Shown here: positions 51,340 to 61,678 of the stretch, piece after piece | How positions within the stretch are numbered: position 1 is the first letter of the stretch | Layout of the letters: every line of letters starts with the position of its first letter | From: Bacteroidales bacterium | Lineage (GTDB): Bacteria > Bacteroidota > Bacteroidia > Bacteroidales > UBA932 | DNA: 64,000 nucleotides | NCBI GenBank assembly: GCA_021371955.1 | Contig: JAJFVD010000003.1 | Span: 62,001-126,000 of the forward strand | Reading direction: 5' to 3' | Position numbers and translations under genes: made by a program | Notes under the pieces: generated by a model | Database searches by the model: none | What the model saw: the letters and a program-made list of their open reading frames with translations, nothing else | Told to the model about the DNA's origin: nothing

Positions 51340-53607
51340 ATGAAAAAAATCCTATTTGCTGTTATTTGTCTGCTATTGGTTTCTTCATCTTGTGCACTTG
51401 CGGAGAATACCAAAATATCTCTTACCGATTTAAATGAGAAAATAAAACAGGCACAGCCTGGAGATACAATATTCATTTCCTCCGGTATTTATAAAGATAT
51501 TAATATAGAACTGAGAGGTTTTGGCACCAAAACCAATCCTGTTGTAATCAAGGCGTCCAAACCGGGCGAAGTTATTATCACCGGAATTTCAAGTCTCAAA
51601 ATTGCAGGAGAGTGGTTAGTGGTAAACGGTTTGTATTTTAAAGACGGGACACCGCCTTCCGGCAGCTCTGTAATTGAATTCAGATTGAGTAGTGAGGCTG
51701 CAAATAATTGCCGGGTAACAAATTGCGTAATAGATTCGTTTAACCCTGCCAGCAGGGATATAGCATTCAGCTATGTATTGATGTTTGGCCGTCACAATCG
51801 TTTCGACCACAATTCCCTGCTTAATAAGCTCAATATTGGAGTTACTCTTATTGTTATGCTTAATCAGGAGAGAGACCAGCAAAATTTCCATTCAATAGAT
51901 CATAACTACTTTGGCCCGAGACCTGTTTTTGGTTCAAACGGCGCCGAAACAATAAGGGTAGGTACTGCTACTCAGGCTTTAAAATCGTCAAATACTGTTA
52001 TTGAATACAACTATTTCGACAGGTGTAACGGAGAGGTGGAAGTTGTTTCAATAAAATCTGCCGACAATATTATCCGATACAACTCTTTTTACGAATGCCA
52101 GGGTGTGTTGGCCCTGCGTCACGGCGACAGGAACATTGCCAATAACAACTTTTTCGACGGGAATGGAGTAAAAAACACCGGAGGTGTCAGGATTGTCAAT
52201 GCCGGGCATAAAGTTTTTGATAATGTCTTTTATCGGTTGAAAGGCGGGAGATTTTTCGCTGCTTTGGCAGTGATGAATGCTGTTCCGAATTCTTTGCCAA
52301 ACAGATACTGTTTAGTTGAAAATGTTGATATCAAGGGTAATTCATTCGTAAATTGCAATCATATAGAATTCGGAGTCGGAAACGATGAGGAAAGAACGCT
52401 GGAACCTTCGGATGTTCGATTTTTTAACAATAGTATTATTAACAATGAAATCTCCTATCCATTCGAAGAAAAAGCATCTGTAAAAGGATTTATTTTCAAG
52501 GATAATTTTGTTAAGATGGCAGCCGGTTCAAAGCTGCCATCCGGCTTTATATACAATGCCGGTCCCGATATGGCGAAATTACTGAGTAATGAGGCGGCAA
52601 AGAGAGAACAGTGCGGCCAGTCTTGGACACTTTCTCCAAGTTCGCAAGTGTCGAAATCAAACAGCATCATTAAAATCAAAGCGGGACAGGATAATATTCT
52701 CAAAGCATTGTCAAGAGCCAAACCCGGAGATACTATTGAATTGGGAGAAACAGGTGATTATCCTGTTTCGTCTGATATTTTCATTGACTTTCCGGTTACC
52801 ATAAAAGCTGCCGATAACCTAAACGCCAGGCCAGTTGTAAGGTACAACGGTTCTAAACAGGGTAATATTGTTACTATAAGAGACAGGGGCGAACTGATAG
52901 TTAAGGGCCTTGCTTTTTATGGTATGGGAGAACCCGGCAAATCAGTTCCCGGTTCAGGAATATCCACTCAGGCAGGAATGATTAAACCCTATTATTTAGA
53001 AGTAGACAATTGCGAATTCTTCGACTATCCCGAAGGAAGCACTATACCTGTGAGAGGATTAAAAAATACATTTTCTGAAAAGATTATCATTAAGAATTCT
53101 TTGTTCCGGGCGATTTCTGCAGATGCAATAAATTTTGCCGGAGAAAAGGATGACACCGGAAAATACAATGTTGAGGAGTTAATTATTGAAAACTGTTCAT
53201 TCAACAGAATTTTAGGCCTTGGGATAAATGTTTACAGAGGCGGAAGCGATGAGAGCACAGCCGGACCGGAAGTGAATATTTCAAACTGCACTTTTGAGGA
53301 TGTTTGTAATAAAGAAAGGGGTTCGGTAGTTAAACTTATAGGGGCTCAGGTATTGAACATCTCGGGCTGTAATTTCAGCAACAGCGGCAGGGGTGGAGTT
53401 TCAATAAGGCTAGATGAGGCAACTTTTGAGAAGGTTAAAATCAGAAACTGCAATTTCTGGAATTCGGGAAGGATACTGACAATGACAAACAAGGTAGTTG
53501 AGGGCGAAATGTCGAATATCAGACCGGAATATGAAGATGCTGCAAAATTTGATTACAGGTCAGTAAAATCTAATCAGTTATATATTAAAAAAATTGGAGT
53601 AAGATAA
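51340..53607 (+). CDS. Polysaccharide lyase family 6 (alginate lyase, chondroitinase-B-like)
   Basis: A 755-residue secreted beta-helix lyase, probably acting on alginate. The N-terminal signal (to about residue 18-21) can be read as SPII (SSSC) or SPI. The first parallel beta-helix carries the PL6 catalytic pair: Lys239 in EVVSIKSADNIIRYN and Arg260 in LALRHGDRN, 21 residues apart as in characterised PL6 enzymes. A second beta-helix domain follows (about 430-755; two-domain PL6). It lies 4 bases after kduD and one base before the PL17 gene, inside the operon. Confidence 0.93.
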   Translation: MKKILFAVICLLLVSSSCALAENTKISLTDLNEKIKQAQPGDTIFISSGIYKDINIELRGFGTKTNPVVIKASKPGEVIITGISSLKIAGEWLVVNGLYFKDGTPPSGSSVIEFRLSSEAANNCRVTNCVIDSFNPASRDIAFSYVLMFGRHNRFDHNSLLNKLNIGVTLIVMLNQERDQQNFHSIDHNYFGPRPVFGSNGAETIRVGTATQALKSSNTVIEYNYFDRCNGEVEVVSIKSADNIIRYNSFYECQGVLALRHGDRNIANNNFFDGNGVKNTGGVRIVNAGHKVFDNVFYRLKGGRFFAALAVMNAVPNSLPNRYCLVENVDIKGNSFVNCNHIEFGVGNDEERTLEPSDVRFFNNSIINNEISYPFEEKASVKGFIFKDNFVKMAAGSKLPSGFIYNAGPDMAKLLSNEAAKREQCGQSWTLSPSSQVSKSNSIIKIKAGQDNILKALSRAKPGDTIELGETGDYPVSSDIFIDFPVTIKAADNLNARPVVRYNGSKQGNIVTIRDRGELIVKGLAFYGMGEPGKSVPGSGISTQAGMIKPYYLEVDNCEFFDYPEGSTIPVRGLKNTFSEKIIIKNSLFRAISADAINFAGEKDDTGKYNVEELIIENCSFNRILGLGINVYRGGSDESTAGPEVNISNCTFEDVCNKERGSVVKLIGAQVLNISGCNFSNSGRGGVSIRLDEATFEKVKIRNCNFWNSGRILTMTNKVVEGEMSNIRPEYEDAAKFDYRSVKSNQLYIKKIGVR

Positions 53608-53608
53608 T

Positions 53609-55753
53609 ATGAAAAAATCGCTACTTATCCTTTCTCTCTTTTTAATGATGGGGGTTCTGAATGCAAGAGAGCATCCTTCTCTTATGATTACAAAGAGCGG
53701 AGTTGAGCAGATTAAAAAGGGGTTGGGCCGTTACCCTGCATTTGACGCAACCATAGCGGATGCCCGATCAAAGGCAGATCTTGCATTATCGTCTCCGATA
53801 GTCGTTCCTGTTCCTAAAGACGGAGGCGGAGGACCTACTCACGAAAAGCATAAGGATAATTACTACTCGATGTACTACTGCGGTATTATGTATCAGATTA
53901 CCGGAGAGAAAAAGTATGCAATATTTGTAGAGAAGATGCTGGATGAATATCTAAAATTGTATCCCACTCTTGGATACCATCCGGTTAAAATGTCTTCAAA
54001 TCCGGGCAGACTTTTCTGGCAAACATTAAACGATTATGTATGGCTGGTTCATACATCTGTCGCTTATGACTGCATTTACGATTTTCTTCCTGCAGCAAAG
54101 CGCAGCGAATTCAATACCAAACTATTTAAACCCATGGCTCAGTTTCTAATGGACGGGAGCGATGTTAACAATAAAGTATTCAACAGAATGCACAACCACG
54201 GTACATGGGCATGTGCAGCAGTTGGTATGATCGGATATGCGATGGAAGATGAAGAACTGGTACAAAAAGCACTGATGGGTTCGGATGGGTCAGGGAAACA
54301 CGGCGGATACATACAACAACTGAATGAATTATTCTCCCCTGATGGCTATTTTACAGAAGGAGCTTATTATCAGCGCTATGCTATTTGGCCTTTTGTGATT
54401 TTCGCTCAGGCAATTAACAATAACGAGCCGGAAAGAAATATTTTCAAGTACAGAGATGCAATTCTTAAGAAAGCGGTGAACACCCTGATGCAAATGACAT
54501 ATAATGGTTATTTCTTCACCCTCAACGATGCATTGCAAAAAGGCTTCAGTGCCCAGGAACTGGTTTTTGCAAATAACATCCTTTATGCGGCAGACAATTC
54601 TCAAAAACATTTGCTATCCATTTCAAGGGATTATCAAAGCTTTTTTCTACCTACCGATGCCGGATTTGCAGTTGCAAGGGATATCGCACTTGGGCAGGCG
54701 AAACAGTTTGTTCTCAAGAGCCAGTTATTAAGAGATGGCAGCGATGGTACTCAGGGGGGGCTGGCAATTTTCAGAAGTCCAAATCCATCCGAGAATACTA
54801 CATTCTTAATGAAAGCTACTTCTCACGGTCTGAGTCACGGTCACTTTGATAAATTAACGATTTCTTATTACGACGACGGCTATCCTGTTCTTGTCGATTA
54901 TGGCTCATCACGTTTTTTAAATATTGTTGTAAAGTACAATGGCGGATATACTCCGCTAAACGATAAATATTCAATGAGTACAATAGCTCACAATACTGTT
55001 ACGGTAGATGGGAAAAGTCACTATGGCGGAGATATAAGGGTCTCTTCAAACTACGCTCCTGTAATTTATTGCTATGATATTTCCGATCCTTCCATTCAGG
55101 TTAGTTCGGCCTATGAATTAAATGCCTCCCCTGGAGTTAAAATGCAGCGGACAAATGCTGTAATAGAGAACATTGGCGGAGAAAGAGTCATTCTGGATAT
55201 TTTCAAACTCACAAGCGATAAAGAGCACACATACGATTTGCCGTTTTTCTACAATGGAGATATGATAAGCCTGAGTACGCCTTATACAAAGGCAACTAAC
55301 CAGATGAGTACTTTTGGAGAAGAAAACGGCTATCAATACCTATGGAAGGAAGCCTGGGCAAAGCCGAATGATTCAAAAGTCTGTTTCACCTGGCTAAAAG
55401 GCAAAAGGTTTTACAGTGTTACTTCGGTTACAGATTCAAAATCGGACTTATTCTTTGTCCGTTCTGGGGCAAATGACCCGGAATATTATTTAAGAACAGA
55501 TCCAGCTTTTATAATCCGGCAGAATAGTGCCGGAAATTACACCTTCCTATCTGCTCTGGAAACACACGGGAAATACGATTTAATCGTTGAGAAGACAGAA
55601 AATGCTGTTTCTTCTGTTAAATCACTGGAGATACTGGAAGATAATGACAGTTATACTCTTGTTCAAATTGAGGTTAATGGCGAAAAGGCAAAATTCAGGA
55701 TCAGCTACAATTTGAATTCATCTGCTAAGAAATGGACATATATCAAATATTAA
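53609..55753 (+). CDS. Polysaccharide lyase family 17 (exo-oligoalginate lyase)
   Basis: A 714-residue secreted lyase releasing unsaturated uronate monomers from oligoalginate. It has a signal peptide (to about residue 20), an (alpha/alpha) toroid alginate_lyase domain and a heparinase II/III-like beta-sheet domain. Catalytic residues known in PL17 (Asn, His, Tyr, His) have equivalents at Asn196, His197, Tyr253 and His410. The zinc ligands map to His412, Asp430 and His461, with the spacing 18 and 49 residues that I recall for Alg17c. This makes the call strong. Confidence 0.94.
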   Translation: MKKSLLILSLFLMMGVLNAREHPSLMITKSGVEQIKKGLGRYPAFDATIADARSKADLALSSPIVVPVPKDGGGGPTHEKHKDNYYSMYYCGIMYQITGEKKYAIFVEKMLDEYLKLYPTLGYHPVKMSSNPGRLFWQTLNDYVWLVHTSVAYDCIYDFLPAAKRSEFNTKLFKPMAQFLMDGSDVNNKVFNRMHNHGTWACAAVGMIGYAMEDEELVQKALMGSDGSGKHGGYIQQLNELFSPDGYFTEGAYYQRYAIWPFVIFAQAINNNEPERNIFKYRDAILKKAVNTLMQMTYNGYFFTLNDALQKGFSAQELVFANNILYAADNSQKHLLSISRDYQSFFLPTDAGFAVARDIALGQAKQFVLKSQLLRDGSDGTQGGLAIFRSPNPSENTTFLMKATSHGLSHGHFDKLTISYYDDGYPVLVDYGSSRFLNIVVKYNGGYTPLNDKYSMSTIAHNTVTVDGKSHYGGDIRVSSNYAPVIYCYDISDPSIQVSSAYELNASPGVKMQRTNAVIENIGGERVILDIFKLTSDKEHTYDLPFFYNGDMISLSTPYTKATNQMSTFGEENGYQYLWKEAWAKPNDSKVCFTWLKGKRFYSVTSVTDSKSDLFFVRSGANDPEYYLRTDPAFIIRQNSAGNYTFLSALETHGKYDLIVEKTENAVSSVKSLEILEDNDSYTLVQIEVNGEKAKFRISYNLNSSAKKWTYIKY

Positions 55754-55762
55754 AAATAAAGC

Positions 55763-56107
55763 ATGAAAACAAGAAGCGAAGGTTTTGTATTAAATGAAAA
55801 ACTTCAATGGGAAACTGTTGGAGAAGGACTTAAGCGTAAAATTCTGGCTTATGATGGCCAGATAATGATGGTCAGAGTACACTTTAACAAAGGAGCCATA
55901 GGTACTCAGCATGTACATTTTCATTCACAGGCAACTTATGTTGTGAGTGGTAAGTTTGAAGTAACCCTTGATAATAAGAAGGAAATCTTAAAAGCCGGTG
56001 ACAGCTTTTATGTAGAACCCGATTTAAATCATGGGGCCATTTGTCTGGAAGAAGGAGAACTGATAGATGTATTTTCTCCTCACAGAGCAGATTTCTTAAA
56101 AAAATAA
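55763..56107 (+). CDS. kdgF: KdgF-like cupin, unsaturated uronate linearising enzyme
   Basis: A 114-residue single-domain cupin. KdgF speeds the opening of 4,5-unsaturated uronate monomers to the linear 4-deoxy-5-keto form. The metal-site pattern is present: His50, His52, Gln56 (QHVHFHSQATYVVSG) and His90 (DLNHGAIC), followed by a charged LIDVFSPHRADFL end typical of the family. There is no signal, so it acts in the cytoplasm after import. Its place between PL17 and a uronate reductase fits exactly. Confidence 0.9.
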   Translation: MKTRSEGFVLNEKLQWETVGEGLKRKILAYDGQIMMVRVHFNKGAIGTQHVHFHSQATYVVSGKFEVTLDNKKEILKAGDSFYVEPDLNHGAICLEEGELIDVFSPHRADFLKK

Positions 56108-56131
56108 CAAACAAAATAGAGGAAAACAAAC

Positions 56132-56884
56132 ATGAGATTAAAAGGAAAAGTAGCGGTAGTTACCGGAGGCGCCAGAGATTTAGGACGCGCAATTTCAATT
56201 AAATTGGCTGGAGAAGGTGCAAATGTAGTTTTAAATTATTTTGACAATAAAGAAGATGCCGACAATACTCTTGGATTAATTGCAAATGCAGGGGGAAAAG
56301 CCATCGCTGTACAGGGCGATATGACAAAGGCGGCAGACGTAAAAAAATTGTTTGAAGAATCTAAAAAGGCATTTGGCGGAAAAATCCACATTTTAGTGAA
56401 TGTTGTAGGAGGATTAGTTGGTCGTAAGCTAATTACTGAACAAGATGAAGCATGGTACGACTTTTTGATGGACGTAAATATGCGTAGCGTATTTCTCTGC
56501 ACAAGAGAAGTAGTTCCAATGATGTCCGATGGCGGATCAATAATAAATTTCTCATCTCAGGCTGCCAAAGATGGCGGCGGACCGGGAGCATCTATGTATG
56601 CAACTGCAAAAGCCGCTGTAATGTGTCACACTCGTGCCCTGGCAAAAGAATTAGGCCCCCTTGGAATCCGGGTGAATGCTCTGGCTCCGGGAATGATTGC
56701 GACCTCTTTCCATGACAGATTTACTAATCCTGCTGCCCGCGAAAATCTTGAAAAGACAGTTCCGTTGCGTCGTCAGGGAGCTGCATCAGACGTTGCTGAT
56801 TTAGTTTGTTACCTGGCCGGTGAAGAATCTGCATACATCACGGGAACAAATATTGACATTAACGGAGGAGCATTCTTCTCTTAA
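56132..56884 (+). CDS. SDR oxidoreductase, probable DEH reductase
   Basis: A 250-residue short-chain dehydrogenase: TGGARDLGRAIS (about 11-22), NVVGG, FSSQAAKDGG with catalytic Ser, YATAK (YxxxK) and a C-terminal TGTNIDINGG. It is distinct from KduD. In alginate loci such an enzyme reduces 4-deoxy-L-erythro-5-hexoseulose uronate (DEH) to KDG, which kdgK and eda then use. The DEH role is inferred from context; the SDR family is certain. Confidence 0.85.
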   Translation: MRLKGKVAVVTGGARDLGRAISIKLAGEGANVVLNYFDNKEDADNTLGLIANAGGKAIAVQGDMTKAADVKKLFEESKKAFGGKIHILVNVVGGLVGRKLITEQDEAWYDFLMDVNMRSVFLCTREVVPMMSDGGSIINFSSQAAKDGGGPGASMYATAKAAVMCHTRALAKELGPLGIRVNALAPGMIATSFHDRFTNPAARENLEKTVPLRRQGAASDVADLVCYLAGEESAYITGTNIDINGGAFFS

Positions 56885-56918
56885 AAAGAAATTAACCCAT
56901 TACTTAAACTAAGTTTAT

Positions 56919-59900
56919 ATGAAAAACAAAAAACTAATTAAAGTAGTGACTTTAGTGTTGGGCATTATGTTGCTTTTCATTCAAAGTCTTTCCGCCCAAA
57001 ATATTGGAGTTTCCGGTATAGTTACAGCAGAAAACGGTGAACCTCTTGTAGGAGTTTCTGTTGTTGTCAAGGGTACTTCAAATGGTGTCGTTACCGGTTT
57101 AAAAGGTGACTATATTCTTAATAATGTTCCCGGAAACGGAACACTTATCTTTTCTTACATCAGCTTTGCGACCAGGGAGGTTGCAGTCAATTCTCAAAGA
57201 CAAATTAATGTTACTTTGAAAGAGGATGTGCTGTTGCTGGAAGAACTTGTAGTTATTGGTTATGGTGTACAAAAGAAATCTCATTTAACCGGGTCTATTG
57301 CAAAAATTAATACTTCAGGACTGGAAGATATACCTGTATCTCGTCTGGATAATGCCCTTCAGGGCAAAGTTGCCGGATTGAACATACAAAATACAACCTC
57401 CGAAGCAGGTGTTGCCCCATCAATCAGAATCAGGGGTATGGGTTCCATAAGTGCAAGTACCTCACCTCTTATTGTTGTTGACGGCTATCCTATTTCAGGA
57501 GGTCTCGAAATGGTTAACTCTTCTGACGTAGAGTCGATTGAAGTACTTAAAGATGCTGCATCTGCAGCAATTTATGGTTCGCGTGCTGCCAGTGGAGTCA
57601 TTCTGGTAACAACTAAAAGCGGTTCTGCAGATAAACCATCATATAACATAAAAGTCAGTTCAGGTTATAAACAAACCTACAAGAGAGTAGATCGTTACTC
57701 GACTCAGGAATACACAGATCTCCGCCTGTCACAAAAAGCTGCTTATGATGCATATATGACATCGATTGGAAGTTCTTCCCGTCTTAATATTAATAATGAT
57801 TTGGGTGCTTATGCCGTTGGTGAGATGTTTGGATTTAGAGACTGGCAGAGTTTAGGACTTCAAACTGCAAATATTTCGAATATACAGGCAAATGTGTCCG
57901 ACGGAACGGATAAAATAAGATATTATGTGTCCGGTAATTATGATTATGACCAGGGCATTATGATGAAAAGCCAGTATAATAAATTTAATATGCGTGCTAA
58001 GATTGATGCAAAAATATCAAAAAATGTAAAATTTGGTATATCATTCACACCGCAATATACAAGGAGACAACGCCCGTCAAATTCTTCAGGAGGCTGGTAT
58101 AATAACCTGATAAGAACCGGAGACTGGATGCCTGTTTATCATACTCAGGAAAGTATTGATTTTATTACGGCACAAAGACCAACTTTTGCAAAGAAAGCAG
58201 GAGATTATGTTTTGGGAGCCGATTTTTCCAACCTGAATTTCACTCTTAAAGATGGAACCGTAATAACCAAAGCGACTCCATGGAATACATCAGACAACAG
58301 TCCGATAAATATTGCAGATAAAACCACTTTTGTAGAAGAAAACTTTAGTTTGAATGGCAGTACATATTTGGATATTACTCTTCTTAAGGGACTTACTTTA
58401 AGAACGTCAAACGGATTCTTTGTTAATTATATGAACGAAGATTACTTCATCAAATCTGATGGTCTTAAGCCTGGTAATCTGGCAAATGGTACATACGAAA
58501 ATGATTTAATGTTAGACTTTTTATCAGAAAATACTTTAAATTATTCAAGAAGTTTTGGAAAACACAATTTTGATCTGCTTGCCGGTTTTACTTCCAGTCT
58601 GACAAAGCGCAGAACTGCTGCCATTGCCGGTACTTTTGGCAATGACTATATATCTACTTTTAACGCAGCAACAGCAATTACTCAAAAGGATGCAAACGGT
58701 AATATACTAACCCAGACCGACCGGGAAACTATTGCTATGGTATCATACCTTGCCCGTATAAATTACAGTTATGCAGACAAATATTTATTATCCGCAAGCT
58801 GGAGAGCAGACGGAAGTTCGAAATTTGGTCCAAATAACAGATATGGATATTTCCCTTCAATTTCATTAGGCTGGCGTATAACCGAGGAAGATTTTATGAA
58901 AAATATTACCTGGGTCGATCGTCTTAAACTTCGTACAAGTTATGGTGTAACCGGGAATAATAATATTACTAACTATGCCGCTTATAACACATTAAGTTTA
59001 GTGAATTATCCACTGGGTTCCGGTACAGGAACTGTTTCTCCGGGATTTATTAATACTAATCCTACTCTGGGTAATCGTTCTTTAACCTGGGAACAGACAA
59101 ACGAATATAATGCAGGTCTTGATTTCTCATTTTTTGATGGCAGACTGAATGGCTCTGTGGATTACTATAACTCTCAGACTAAGTCACTTTTGTTGCAACA
59201 GGATATTCCTTCAATAACCGGGTTCTTAAATTACTGGAACAATGTTGGTAAAATCCGCAATACAGGTATAGAGGTTGAAATAGACACATATAATGTAAGA
59301 ACTAAGAATTTTACCTGGCAAACAGCATTTAATATTGCTGCTAACAGGAATACATTACTTAGCCTTGGCGGCGATCAGACTTTTAACCTGCAGCTTGGCG
59401 AAAGAAATGAAGGCTATGCGGCTATAGTTGGCCAGCCTGCAATTCAGTACTATCAATTTAAAGTCATTGGCCTATATATGACCCAGGCAGAGGCTACTGC
59501 ATCAGGAATTTCCGGAGCAGCAGGAGGAACTTTAAAAGTTTGGGATAATGGAGATAAAATACTTGATGAAAACGACAGAGTTGTATCAGGCTCTCCATTC
59601 CCGGATTTTACCTGGGGTATGACAAATACATTTAAATATAAGAGTTTTGACCTCTCCTTCTTAATTCAGGGTTCTCAGGGTGGTAAGATAATGAATGGTG
59701 ATATAAATTATGCAGAGACCCGCAGATATGTTAAGAATTATAATTACGCAAACTCTTGGTTATGTGACGGAGTTCAGGGTGATGGAAAGACACCTATCAA
59801 CAGTGGTGGTATTAACTGGATGTGGACAGATTATGTGCTTGAGGATGCTTCTTATGCAGCACTTCGTGAAGTAACACTTGGATTTACCCTTCCTTCTAAA

Positions 59901-60110
59901 TTTGCGAAAAAGGTTGGAATGAAATCATTCAGAGCATATATTTCTGGACAAAATCTGTTGTTCCTCACATCAAAAGGATTGAGACTTGTAAATCCTGAGG
60001 CACGCACAACACCTACATCTGCTTATAACTCTCCTTTGGTGGATGGCTATTCACGCGGAGGTTTCCCTATTCAGTCGACCATTTCATTTGGACTCAGCTT
60101 CTCATTATAA
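56919..60110 (+). CDS. susC: SusC-type TonB-dependent oligosaccharide transporter
   Basis: A 1063-residue outer-membrane transporter. It has a signal peptide (to SLSAQ), a CarboxypepD_reg-like domain (about 30-105, GVSGIVTAENGEPLVGVSVV), a TonB-box-like EELVVIGYGVQKKSHLTGS, a plug with the SusC signature LIVVDGYPISG and IEVLKDAASAAIYGSRAA, then a large barrel with the C-terminal SFGLSFSL. It is directly followed by susD, which defines a PUL. The predicted cargo is alginate oligosaccharides. Confidence 0.97.
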   Translation: MKNKKLIKVVTLVLGIMLLFIQSLSAQNIGVSGIVTAENGEPLVGVSVVVKGTSNGVVTGLKGDYILNNVPGNGTLIFSYISFATREVAVNSQRQINVTLKEDVLLLEELVVIGYGVQKKSHLTGSIAKINTSGLEDIPVSRLDNALQGKVAGLNIQNTTSEAGVAPSIRIRGMGSISASTSPLIVVDGYPISGGLEMVNSSDVESIEVLKDAASAAIYGSRAASGVILVTTKSGSADKPSYNIKVSSGYKQTYKRVDRYSTQEYTDLRLSQKAAYDAYMTSIGSSSRLNINNDLGAYAVGEMFGFRDWQSLGLQTANISNIQANVSDGTDKIRYYVSGNYDYDQGIMMKSQYNKFNMRAKIDAKISKNVKFGISFTPQYTRRQRPSNSSGGWYNNLIRTGDWMPVYHTQESIDFITAQRPTFAKKAGDYVLGADFSNLNFTLKDGTVITKATPWNTSDNSPINIADKTTFVEENFSLNGSTYLDITLLKGLTLRTSNGFFVNYMNEDYFIKSDGLKPGNLANGTYENDLMLDFLSENTLNYSRSFGKHNFDLLAGFTSSLTKRRTAAIAGTFGNDYISTFNAATAITQKDANGNILTQTDRETIAMVSYLARINYSYADKYLLSASWRADGSSKFGPNNRYGYFPSISLGWRITEEDFMKNITWVDRLKLRTSYGVTGNNNITNYAAYNTLSLVNYPLGSGTGTVSPGFINTNPTLGNRSLTWEQTNEYNAGLDFSFFDGRLNGSVDYYNSQTKSLLLQQDIPSITGFLNYWNNVGKIRNTGIEVEIDTYNVRTKNFTWQTAFNIAANRNTLLSLGGDQTFNLQLGERNEGYAAIVGQPAIQYYQFKVIGLYMTQAEATASGISGAAGGTLKVWDNGDKILDENDRVVSGSPFPDFTWGMTNTFKYKSFDLSFLIQGSQGGKIMNGDINYAETRRYVKNYNYANSWLCDGVQGDGKTPINSGGINWMWTDYVLEDASYAALREVTLGFTLPSKFAKKVGMKSFRAYISGQNLLFLTSKGLRLVNPEARTTPTSAYNSPLVDGYSRGGFPIQSTISFGLSFSL

Positions 60111-60130
60111 AACCTTTATAATAATTAATT

Positions 60131-61678
60131 ATGAAAAAGAATATATTTAAACTGCTTATATTTAGTATAGCACTGATAATTACCTCCTCTTGTGAGCTGG
60201 ATTATTTTCCTGAGTCCGAGATGAGTGAAGATATATACTATAAAAATACGAACGAAATTGTAACCGGATTAGTTGCCTGTTATAATGGAATGATGACAGT
60301 AACTAAAGAAGAATGGCGCTTTACTGAACTTCGTTCAGATAATGCTCATCTTGAATCTACCTCATCCGGTGATGCAAATAATGAAGAACTTCGTCGTCTG
60401 GACCATATGACAACAACTTCTCAGGATAAATTCATTTTTGATTTCTTATGGGTTCCTTCATACAATGTAATCGCCCGTTGCAATACGTTACTTGCTGTAA
60501 TAAACAACGTAAGTGATCTTGATACAAGAGCAAAAATCAAATCCGAATTACTTTTTATCCGTTCGATGATGTACTTTAATCTTACAAGACTTTTTGGTGA
60601 AGTATGGCTTGTAACACAGCCTATTACTGGCGAAGAAGCTTTAGCGATGAGTAAGAGTTCTGTTGATGTGATCTATGCTAAAATAATTGAAGATCTGGAA
60701 ATTGCGGCATCTCCAGCCGGGAAACTTCCTTACCCCACATTCTCAACAGCTACAGGAGTGACAAAACAACCAACTTCTGAAATTGGACGAGTAACTATAT
60801 ATTCTGCAAAAGCACTTCTGGCAAAAGTATATCTGACCCGTAAAAATTATGCAGGAGTAAAAACAAATTTACAGCCCATAGTGCAAGATTATGGAACTTC
60901 CGGTTTAGTTGCTTTTAATCAGATTTTTTCCACAAGCAACGAAATGAATAAGGAAATTATTTTTTCAGTAAGATTTAAAGCCGGCGGGTTAGGAATAGGA
61001 TCTCCATTTGTTAACTACTTTGCAGCCAGGAACTCATCTTCCAGCATCGTAGTTGGGAATGGCAGTGGTTATAATACTCCAACAGAAGGAATCGTAGATA
61101 AATTGGGAAATGTTACAACCTGGAGCTATACTTCAGGAGGAACCCCAATTGAGCCTATCTCTGCAACACGTAATTTAACCGATAAGAGGAATGCAGTCTC
61201 TGTTTCATTTTATAATAACGATGTATGGTGGACCGCTAAATATTGGGAAACTCCCACATCGGTGTTAATTGCAAATGATGCAGAAACAGACTGGCCTGTA
61301 ATTCGTTATGCAGATGTTCTTTTAATGTATGCAGAGGCTCTTAACGATGGACCCGATAATGACCAGACTTCTGCGAGAGTATATGTTAATGCAGTTCGTA
61401 CACGCGCTGGTTTGACCGGTTTGGATGTTGCTGCAACCAGTAGCAAAACGACCATGCATGCTGCAATACTTAATGAGCGCCGGCTGGAACTTGCTTTTGA
61501 GAACCATAGATTTTATGATATGCAGCGTGAAGGAAGTCAATATGTAGTTAATACATTAAATACACAGTTTACTAACGAGAACTTCTACAGAAGCTATACT
61601 CAGGGACGAGGTCCTCAAGCAATTACAGAGGCCAATATTATGTTGCCGATACCTCTTAATATGACCAAATTATATTAA
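60131..61678 (+). CDS. susD: SusD-type glycan-binding surface lipoprotein
   Basis: A 515-residue lipoprotein (lipobox TSSC, Cys21) that forms the lid of the SusC channel. It has the usual SusD_RagB features: a TPR-rich helical core (AKIKSELLFIRSMMYFNLTR about 135-155), VIRYADVLLMYAEALND (about 388-404), ILNERRLELAFENHRFYDM (about 445-463) and the C-terminal IMLPIPLNMTKLY. It ends immediately before the lyase gene (the ATG begins right after its TAA). Confidence 0.96.
   Translation: MKKNIFKLLIFSIALIITSSCELDYFPESEMSEDIYYKNTNEIVTGLVACYNGMMTVTKEEWRFTELRSDNAHLESTSSGDANNEELRRLDHMTTTSQDKFIFDFLWVPSYNVIARCNTLLAVINNVSDLDTRAKIKSELLFIRSMMYFNLTRLFGEVWLVTQPITGEEALAMSKSSVDVIYAKIIEDLEIAASPAGKLPYPTFSTATGVTKQPTSEIGRVTIYSAKALLAKVYLTRKNYAGVKTNLQPIVQDYGTSGLVAFNQIFSTSNEMNKEIIFSVRFKAGGLGIGSPFVNYFAARNSSSSIVVGNGSGYNTPTEGIVDKLGNVTTWSYTSGGTPIEPISATRNLTDKRNAVSVSFYNNDVWWTAKYWETPTSVLIANDAETDWPVIRYADVLLMYAEALNDGPDNDQTSARVYVNAVRTRAGLTGLDVAATSSKTTMHAAILNERRLELAFENHRFYDMQREGSQYVVNTLNTQFTNENFYRSYTQGRGPQAITEANIMLPIPLNMTKLY

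Noticed and set aside
60074..60083. GTCGACCA half-site in the end of susC
   Set aside because: Lies in coding sequence, not palindromic beyond GTCGAC, and away from a promoter; not counted as a GntR operator.
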